DNA from: Planctomycetota bacterium
GTDB taxonomy: Bacteria; Planctomycetota; UBA11346
Reading direction: 5' to 3'
Length of the DNA: 11,758 bases
Assembly: GCA_947470885.1 (NCBI GenBank)
Contig: CANIXE010000036.1
Coordinates: forward strand, 1-11,758
Position 1 is the stretch's first letter; every line of letters begins with the position of its first letter. Positions 7,229 through 11,758 of the stretch are shown in pieces. A program made the position numbers and the translations under genes. The notes under the pieces are model-generated. The model saw only the letters and a program-made list of their open reading frames with translations. It searched no databases and had not been told where the DNA came from.

Positions 7229-8551
7229 ATGATCCCCGCCCCCGCCCTCAATCCCCTCGCCCAGGCCGCCAACCAGGCCCTTGCCGCCGATTGCCCGGTC
7301 GTGTTCGACCTGCTGTCCGAGCGGGGTAAGCGCTTCTTTTTCCCGGCCAAAGGCATCCTCGCCCAGGGCGCCGAGGCCAAGACCAAGGCGACCATCGCCA
7401 ACGCCACCATCGGCATCGCCACGAGCGGCGGGGTGCCCATGCACCTGGGGGCCGTCCACCAGCACTTCGCCGGCCTGGACCCCCGGGAGATCTACGACTA
7501 CGCCCCGAGCTATGGCAAGCCCGAGCTGCGCCAGGCCTGGGCCAAGAAGCAGCGGGAGGAAACCCCCGGCCTGGGCAACCACCCCATCAGCACCCCAGTG
7601 GTGACCAACGCCCTGACCCACGGCCTGTCGGTGGTCGGCGACCTGTTCCTGAACCCCGGCGACGACGTCCTGATCCACGACCTGCACTGGGAGAACTACG
7701 ACCTGGGCTGGGGCACCCGCCTGGAAGCCAAGCTCCACACCGTCCCCTTGTTCGACCGCAACCTGACCGGCATTGCCATGCAGGCCTTCATCGAGGCCCT
7801 GGGCCGGTTCAAGGGCAAGAAGCTGCTGGTCGCCCTGAACTTCCCCAACAACCCCTCGGGTTACACCCCGACGAAGGCCGAAGCCGGCGCCATCGTCAAT
7901 GCTCTGATCGCCGCCGCCGAAGCCGGCACCAAACTGGTGGTCACCGTCGACGACGCCTACTACGGCATGTTCTTCGACGAGGCCTGCGAAAAGGAAAGCC
8001 TGTTCGGCCGCCTGGCCCACGCCCACAACAACATCCTGGCGGTGAAGATCGATGGGGCGACCAAGGAAGAGTTCGTCTGGGGCCTGCGGGTCGGTTTCCT
8101 GACTTACGGTGTGAAGAACGGCACCCCCGCGGCTTACAAGGCCCTGGAAGACAAAACCGCCGGCTTCATCCGTTCGACGATCAGCAACGTCACCCAGCCG
8201 GGCCAGAGCATTGTCCTGAAAGCCCTGCAGAATCCGCAATTCCGCGCCCAGCAGGCGGAAAAGGTGGCGATCCTCAAGGCTCGGGCCGCGGTCACCGCGG
8301 TGGAGGTCCGCAAGCCGGAATACGCCGACGCCTGGGACATCTATCCGTTCAACAGCGGCTATTTCATGTGCGTCCGGGTGAAGGGCACCACCGCCGAGGC
8401 CGCCCGCCAGAAGCTCTTGGAGCGGGGTGTCGGAGCCATCGCCCTGGGTGAGACCGAACTACGTATCGCCTTCAGCTGCGTAGAAGAGGCCCAATTGCCC
8501 GCGGTGTTCGCCCACGCCGCCGCCGCCGTGCGCGCCGCCCGGGGCGGCTGA
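7229..8551 (+). CDS. PLP-dependent aminotransferase, class I/II fold
   Basis: The 440-aa protein has the fold-type I aminotransferase layout. A substrate and cofactor entry region is at 'YDYAPSYGKPELRQAW' (89-104), and 'TNALTHGLSVVGDLFLNPGDDV' begins at about 126. 'NFPNNPSGYTP' (204-214) corresponds to the NPxG cofactor asparagine. 'TVDDAYYGMFFDE' (239-251) carries the Asp and Tyr that hold PLP. 'DGATKEEFVWGLRVGF' (275-290) carries the Schiff-base lysine K279. 'GETELRIAFS' (407-416) carries R412, the likely carboxylate-binding arginine. The exact substrate cannot be told from this; an amino acid such as an aspartate-family or aromatic one is a guess. The ATG at 7229 is chosen because the frame before it is unlike the family; no Shine-Dalgarno is clear. 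A small membrane-protein gene begins 2 nt after the stop. Confidence 0.92.
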   Translation: MIPAPALNPLAQAANQALAADCPVVFDLLSERGKRFFFPAKGILAQGAEAKTKATIANATIGIATSGGVPMHLGAVHQHFAGLDPREIYDYAPSYGKPELRQAWAKKQREETPGLGNHPISTPVVTNALTHGLSVVGDLFLNPGDDVLIHDLHWENYDLGWGTRLEAKLHTVPLFDRNLTGIAMQAFIEALGRFKGKKLLVALNFPNNPSGYTPTKAEAGAIVNALIAAAEAGTKLVVTVDDAYYGMFFDEACEKESLFGRLAHAHNNILAVKIDGATKEEFVWGLRVGFLTYGVKNGTPAAYKALEDKTAGFIRSTISNVTQPGQSIVLKALQNPQFRAQQAEKVAILKARAAVTAVEVRKPEYADAWDIYPFNSGYFMCVRVKGTTAEAARQKLLERGVGAIALGETELRIAFSCVEEAQLPAVFAHAAAAVRAARGG

Positions 8552-8553
8552 TC

Positions 8554-8853
8554 GTGGGCGACGCCCGCGGCACCCTCGCTCCTCCGGGGTCCAGCCTGGC
8601 CCTGGCCAGCGGCATCCTTTGCCTGCTGTCCTGGTGGCTGCCCCCGGTGGCGGGGCTGCTGGGGCTATTCGGCTGGTTCCAGGTCTGGCGGATCCGCCGG
8701 GCACTCCGCCAGCATCCAGAAACCTATTCCGGCAGCGGCATTGCCGTGGCTGCTGGCGTCTTGATCTGGCTAGGCTGCCTGGGGGCCTTCACCGTGGTGC
8801 TGCTGGCGATGGCCAGCCACGGGCCACCACCAGCGGAAGCCCTGCGCTGGTAA
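8554..8853 (+). CDS. Small two-helix membrane protein, DUF4190-like
   Basis: This 99-aa protein uses a GTG start 2 nt after the aminotransferase stop, so it is probably cotranscribed and translationally coupled. Residues about 14-44 form a long hydrophobic stretch (SLALASGILCLLSWWLPPVA...). A basic loop WRIRRALRQHPETYSGSG (45-62) follows, then a second span at about 63-88 (IAVAAGVLIWLGCLGAF...). The pattern of a hydrophobic hairpin, a basic RIRRA turn and a 'GSGIAVAAGVL' segment resembles DUF4190 domains of unknown function. By the positive-inside rule the basic loop should face the cytoplasm. I infer no functional link to the aminotransferase beyond position. Confidence 0.75.
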   Translation: MGDARGTLAPPGSSLALASGILCLLSWWLPPVAGLLGLFGWFQVWRIRRALRQHPETYSGSGIAVAAGVLIWLGCLGAFTVVLLAMASHGPPPAEALRW

Positions 8854-8857
8854 GAGG

Positions 8858-9961
8858 TCAGGGCAGAATGGGTGCCGGGGCGGGGATCCTCTGGGGTTCT
8901 TCCGCGGGCGCCTTGGGCTTGGCGGGCACTGCGATGGGCTTAGGGGCCGGCGGCTCCTTGCCGGCCCGCAAAGCCAGGACCCCGACGTAGAATTCCAGGA
9001 TTGCCTGCTGGCGAGCATCGTCGTTGCTGCCCGTGGCCGCGTGGAGGGCTTTTTCCTGGGCGGCGATGGCATCCTCGATCCGTCCACAGGCGTATTCCAC
9101 CCGGGCAAGAATCTCCTGGTAGCCAGCCTCCCTGGGGGCGCCCGCCACCGCATGGAGGGCCAGTTTCCGGGCCACCGCCAGGTGGCGGAATTCCAATTCG
9201 GCGGCATCACTGGCGGTGCGGGCCAAGGATGCCGCCTGCCCCGGGGTCATTTGTTCGATGGCCAGGGATTCCCACACCGCCCGGGCCCCAGCGGTGTCGC
9301 CCTTGTGCTGGGCCACTCCCACCAGGACGCCGATGGCCTCTTCATCCGCCGGAGCGAGAGCCAGCACTTCCTTCGCCGTGGCGGTGACTTTGGCGACGCT
9401 GGCGGCATCTTCCACGTCAGCGTTGGTCAGTTCGTCCTGCAGCCGCTTGCGCAAGCCTTCCAGATTGGCCATGGCCTTGGAATCCCAGGTGCCGGCCAGG
9501 ACCTGTTCCACCACCGGGTCCAGCTCCATCGGATGACCCTTCCACAGCACCGTGCCGTCGGCGGCGACCAGAAATGCGTGGGGGATGCCGTCGACGCCCT
9601 CCATCCAGCTGTTCCGCCCGGGATCCTGCAACAGGCCGACGTTGTACTCCATCTTGTTGCGGCCAATGAATGGGGCGACGGTGGTCTGTTCCTCGTCGCT
9701 GAGGCCCACTACCGCCAACTTACCCGCATGATCCTGGGCGAGTTTTGCCAGGTGGGGGATCGAGGTCTTGCATGGCCCGCACCAGGTGGCCCAGAATTCC
9801 ACGATCACCGGAATGCCCGCAGCCGGGGCATTGCCCTTCAGCCATGTGACTCCAGACAAAGCCGGAGCCTTCTCTCCCACGTCCAGGGCCCACAACCCGG
9901 AGGTGGAGACCGTGAACAGCGCAACGAAGGGCAGGACGCGCAGAACAGGAAGGTACGACAT
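8858..9961 (-). CDS. Secreted TlpA/ResA-like thioredoxin with a helical (TPR-like) C-terminal region
   Basis: I start at the ATG at 9961 (MSYLPVLRVLPFVALFTV), giving 367 aa and a clean signal peptide ending near 'LWA' at 23-25. A frame extension to 10060 would put unlikely residues before the signal. The thioredoxin domain spans about 26-158: 'GEKAPALSGVTWLKG' (29-43), 'VIVEFWATWCGPCKTSIPHL' (52-71) with the redox pair C61/C64, and 'GIPHAFLVAADGTVLWKG' (125-142) with the cis-proline P127. It probably works outside the cytoplasmic membrane as a thiol-disulfide oxidoreductase, in cytochrome maturation or protein disulfide handling. Residues about 160-335 are alanine-rich helices arranged like TPR repeats ('AGARAVWESLAIEQMTPG', 'GRIEDAIAAQEKALHAATG'). 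A low-complexity tail rich in Pro, Ala and Lys runs from 337 to 367. No Shine-Dalgarno is clear. The gene is convergent with the small membrane-protein gene, 4 nt away, and divergent from pth. Confidence 0.9.
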   Translation of the reverse strand: MSYLPVLRVLPFVALFTVSTSGLWALDVGEKAPALSGVTWLKGNAPAAGIPVIVEFWATWCGPCKTSIPHLAKLAQDHAGKLAVVGLSDEEQTTVAPFIGRNKMEYNVGLLQDPGRNSWMEGVDGIPHAFLVAADGTVLWKGHPMELDPVVEQVLAGTWDSKAMANLEGLRKRLQDELTNADVEDAASVAKVTATAKEVLALAPADEEAIGVLVGVAQHKGDTAGARAVWESLAIEQMTPGQAASLARTASDAAELEFRHLAVARKLALHAVAGAPREAGYQEILARVEYACGRIEDAIAAQEKALHAATGSNDDARQQAILEFYVGVLALRAGKEPPAPKPIAVPAKPKAPAEEPQRIPAPAPILP

Positions 9962-10062
9962 GGGTGGGACCGCCGGCAAGGGGTGACTTCCCGGGAGCGT
10001 CCGCAACATCCCTCCGCCGCAAGGCCCCCGCCCGTCCACAGACACCGCAGCAACCGCCACCC

Positions 10063-10719
10063 ATGAAATTCATCCTCGGCATCGGCAATCCGGGCGCCCA
10101 GTACCGGCACACCCGCCACAACCTAGGCTGGGAGGTCCTGGATCTTCTGGCGAAACGCCACGGTTTAGAGGTGAGTCGCAAGCGCTGGAACGCCGAGATC
10201 GGCGAGTGGCGCCATGCCAGCGGCCCGGTGCTGCTGATCCGCCCGCTGTCCTACGTGAATCTGAGCGGTGAGGTGGCCCAGGCCGCCTGCGCCTTCCACA
10301 AAGTCCCCCCCGCCGACCTGCTGGTGGTCACCGACGACATCCACCTGCCCACCGGCTCGTTGCGCCTGCGGCCCGACGGCTCGGCGGGCGGCCACAACGG
10401 CCTGAAGAACATCGAACAGCACCTGGGCCAGGGCTACCACCGCCTGCGTCTGGGCTGCGGGCCGATACCACCGGGGACGGAACAGATCGGCTTCGTCCTG
10501 GGGGGCTTCCCCCCGGAGGAGGTGCCGGTGGCCCAGGCCATGGTCGCCCGGGCGGCAGAGGCCTGCGAGGCCTGGCTGATTGGGGGTGCCGCGGTGGCCT
10601 GCCGGTACAATGGTCCCGGAACAAAGCCCGTACCAGCCAAGCCCGTTCCGGCCAAGCCCACCGCGATCAACCCCGCCCCTGGGCCGGTCGCACCCCCGGT
10701 CCCCAACCCGGAAGGTTGA
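10063..10719 (+). CDS. pth: Peptidyl-tRNA hydrolase with a Pro/Ala-rich C-terminal tail
   Basis: Pth cleaves the ester bond of peptidyl-tRNAs that drop off ribosomes and so recycles tRNA; it is usually essential. The ATG at 10063 gives MKFILGIGNPGAQYRHTRHN, the family's normal start. Expected active-site residues are present: N9 in GNPG, H19 in TRHN, N66 in 'SYVNLSG', D91 in 'TDDIHLPTGSLRLR' and N112 in 'SAGGHNGLKNI' (compare E. coli N10, H20, N68, D93, N114). 'RLRLGCG' and 'FVLGGFPPEE' follow in the usual order. The enzyme domain ends near residue 183. A tail of about 35 residues, 184-218, is added, rich in Pro, Ala and Lys and with a short tandem repeat. The protein is therefore 218 aa, longer than the about 190 of typical Pth. 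No Shine-Dalgarno is clear in the 101-nt divergent region shared with the thioredoxin gene. Confidence 0.96.
   Translation: MKFILGIGNPGAQYRHTRHNLGWEVLDLLAKRHGLEVSRKRWNAEIGEWRHASGPVLLIRPLSYVNLSGEVAQAACAFHKVPPADLLVVTDDIHLPTGSLRLRPDGSAGGHNGLKNIEQHLGQGYHRLRLGCGPIPPGTEQIGFVLGGFPPEEVPVAQAMVARAAEACEAWLIGGAAVACRYNGPGTKPVPAKPVPAKPTAINPAPGPVAPPVPNPEG
10624..10653 (+). repeat. 15-nt tandem repeat in the pth tail
   Basis: Two adjacent 15-nt units (10624-10638 and 10639-10653) match at 13 of 15 positions, and a third begins with AAGCCC. They encode KPVPA twice within KPVPAKPVPAKP. The two differences are silent third-position changes. The repeat is in frame, so copy-number change would alter only the tail length. 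Confidence 0.85.
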
Positions 10720-10765
10720 GCTCGGACGCTGGCATTCCAAGGAACCGCCTTAGCGTGCGCCGCGA

Positions 10766-11497
10766 ATGTCAAACACCGCACTTCTCGACGAGCCTCCCCC
10801 TAGCGCGGCGGCGTTCTCCACCCCGGAAACCGCCGCCCCACGTCCACGTCCGCGGACCCGCCCCATGACCGCACCCCGATTCCCCACCGTGGAGATCCCT
10901 GCCGATCTCCGGGCTGAGCGTGTCTTCGTCAATCTCGACGGGGATTACAGCTACCTCTCCGACGGCTACTACCGCAGCTTGGAGGCCGAGCACGAAGGCC
11001 TGCTGGCCCTGCCCAGCCCCCAGGATGCCCTCGACGCCTACGTCGTGCCCTTGGCCCTGACCAAGGCCGCCAGCGCCGGCCTGGCCACACCCCAGTGGGA
11101 GATCGTCAACGACCTCTCCCTGTCCATGCCCCCGCCGGTGATGGTTTACCCGGTGAACCCCTATCAAGACGAAGGCAAGGTCGCCAACGACGCCAGCGAA
11201 CTGCGGGAAGTCATCAAGACCCTGAGCATGAGCGGCAAGTACGCGATGGTCTGCCAGTCGATGCCCCCGGACAGCCGGGTCGACACCATCCGCCTGGTCC
11301 TGGGGCGCAGCCTCAAACCGGAATACCAGGAACTCGCCGAGAAGCTCTGGCGGGTGTTCCACCTGCCCCTGGCCCGGGTGCGGATCATCGTCACTGAAAA
11401 GGCTTACCTGTTCAGCGCCATCAGCCCCCTGGAAAAGGAAGAGCTGACCCAGAACGAAAAAACGATTCTGAAAGAAGCTGGTTTATGGCGCGTTTAG
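10766..11497 (+). CDS. RLAN-domain protein (RimK-like ATP-grasp N-terminal domain) encoded as a separate gene
   Basis: The 243-aa protein resembles the N-terminal domain found in front of RimK-like ATP-grasp ligases (Pfam RLAN). The clearest match is 'VFVNLDGDYSYLSDGYYRSLEAEHEG' from residue 53 to 78, like the family's 'VINL..SYRYLS.GYYCSLLAEARG'. A later block, 'ELAEKLWRVFHLPLARVRII' (189-208), fits the linker before the catalytic domain. The first 33 residues are low complexity (PRPRPRTRP). An in-frame ATG at 10865 is an alternative start that begins right before the domain and cannot be excluded. The protein lacks the ATP-grasp catalytic part, which begins in the next gene; the two overlap by 13 nt. 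In the versions I know, both parts form one chain. RLAN's own role is not known. The gene starts 46 nt after pth. Confidence 0.82.
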   Translation: MSNTALLDEPPPSAAAFSTPETAAPRPRPRTRPMTAPRFPTVEIPADLRAERVFVNLDGDYSYLSDGYYRSLEAEHEGLLALPSPQDALDAYVVPLALTKAASAGLATPQWEIVNDLSLSMPPPVMVYPVNPYQDEGKVANDASELREVIKTLSMSGKYAMVCQSMPPDSRVDTIRLVLGRSLKPEYQELAEKLWRVFHLPLARVRIIVTEKAYLFSAISPLEKEELTQNEKTILKEAGLWRV

Positions 11498-11758
11498 CCA
11501 TCTTCACCGAGCGGACCACCATCCGCCGGAGCGCCGAACTCACTGCCCTGACCAATTTCCGCATGGCAGCGGCGAAACTGGGCCACGACTGTGACTTCCT
11601 GTTCCGCAGCGAATTGATGAACATCCCTCGTTACGACGGGCTGCTCATTCGCGCGCTGACCGATCCATTGAACACCAGCTACGTCGCCGCCCGCATGGGC
11701 GAAGTCCACGGCCTCAAGGTCGTCGACGAACCAGACTCGATTATGGTCTGCTGCGACA
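11485..11758 (+). CDS. RimK-like ATP-grasp ligase, 5' part only (runs off the right edge)
   Basis: The frame starts with ATG at 11485, inside the end of the RLAN gene, and stays open to the edge for 91 codons. The visible part is MARLAIFTERTTIRRSAELTAL, then 'YDGLLIRALTDPLNTSYVAARMGEVHGLKVVDEPDSIMVCCD'-type sequence (about residues 50-91). That order matches RimK-like ligases: 'ALFIR.TT..N..Y.FAR.AE..GL.VIDDP.SI..C.NK'. The ATP-grasp lysines and the Mg2+ ligands lie beyond the window. RimK-type enzymes use ATP to join amino acids, often glutamate, to a protein or small-molecule carboxylate; this enzyme's substrate is unknown. The 13-nt overlap suggests coupled synthesis and a two-subunit enzyme. 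A sequencing error or natural frameshift breaking one long gene is the main alternative. Confidence 0.8.
   Translation, partial: MARLAIFTERTTIRRSAELTALTNFRMAAAKLGHDCDFLFRSELMNIPRYDGLLIRALTDPLNTSYVAARMGEVHGLKVVDEPDSIMVCCD

Noticed and set aside
7184..8239. A 351-codon open frame on the minus strand across the aminotransferase gene
   Set aside because: It is antisense to a clearly conserved enzyme. Its translation is rich in Gly, Val, Asp and Gln with no domain, as expected from high-GC complement frames.
8944..8967. An 8-bp inverted repeat (GGGCCGGC with GCCGGCCC) downstream of the small membrane gene
   Set aside because: It lies inside the coding part of the thioredoxin gene, has no T-run, and such GC palindromes are frequent by chance in this DNA.
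9962..10060. A longer thioredoxin protein from a GTG at 10060
   Set aside because: It would bury the signal peptide behind 33 residues of Gly/Pro-rich sequence.

Overview
The window looks like chromosomal DNA from a high-GC bacterium of the Planctomycetota or a related PVC lineage. This is inferred from protein style, not from a search. The secreted protein at 2524-4137 has a long helical domain followed by a motif close to 'RAQRWYSAVI...GPGKSRIEQRLAEI', which I associate with planctomycete secreted proteins. Many starts lack a clear Shine-Dalgarno sequence. There is a signal-peptide Calx-beta protein and a stand-alone rpsD. Line counts by eye give just under half G+C in the first few hundred bases and about two thirds around 7.7 kb.

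Layout. (1) Positions 1-4137, minus strand: a secreted TPR-like/lectin-like protein (2524-4137) overlaps by 8 nt an unrecognised 403-aa protein with a CxxCH motif (1320-2531). After a 222-nt gap comes the 5' part of a secreted Calx-beta protein that runs off the left edge. (2) A 208-nt divergent spacer (4138-4345) leads to rpsD on the plus strand. rpsD ends at a strong bidirectional terminator shared with the convergent cysS-pgeF pair (minus strand, 5017-7151). (3) Divergent from cysS are a class I/II aminotransferase and, 2 nt later, a small membrane protein resembling DUF4190. (4) A secreted TlpA-like thioredoxin with a helical, probably TPR-like tail (minus) converges on that small gene and is divergent from pth. 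(5) pth, an RLAN-domain protein and the start of a RimK-like ATP-grasp ligase run in series on the plus strand to the right edge.

Most of the right two thirds is translation housekeeping: S4, Cys-tRNA synthetase and peptidyl-tRNA hydrolase. It also carries a peptidoglycan quality-control enzyme (PgeF) and an ATP-grasp amidoligase pair of unknown substrate. The least explained part is the left third, where two tightly coupled genes, one of unknown family, may form a functional pair. I saw no tRNA, rRNA, CRISPR array, insertion sequence or prophage. No gene-free stretch exceeds 300 bases.
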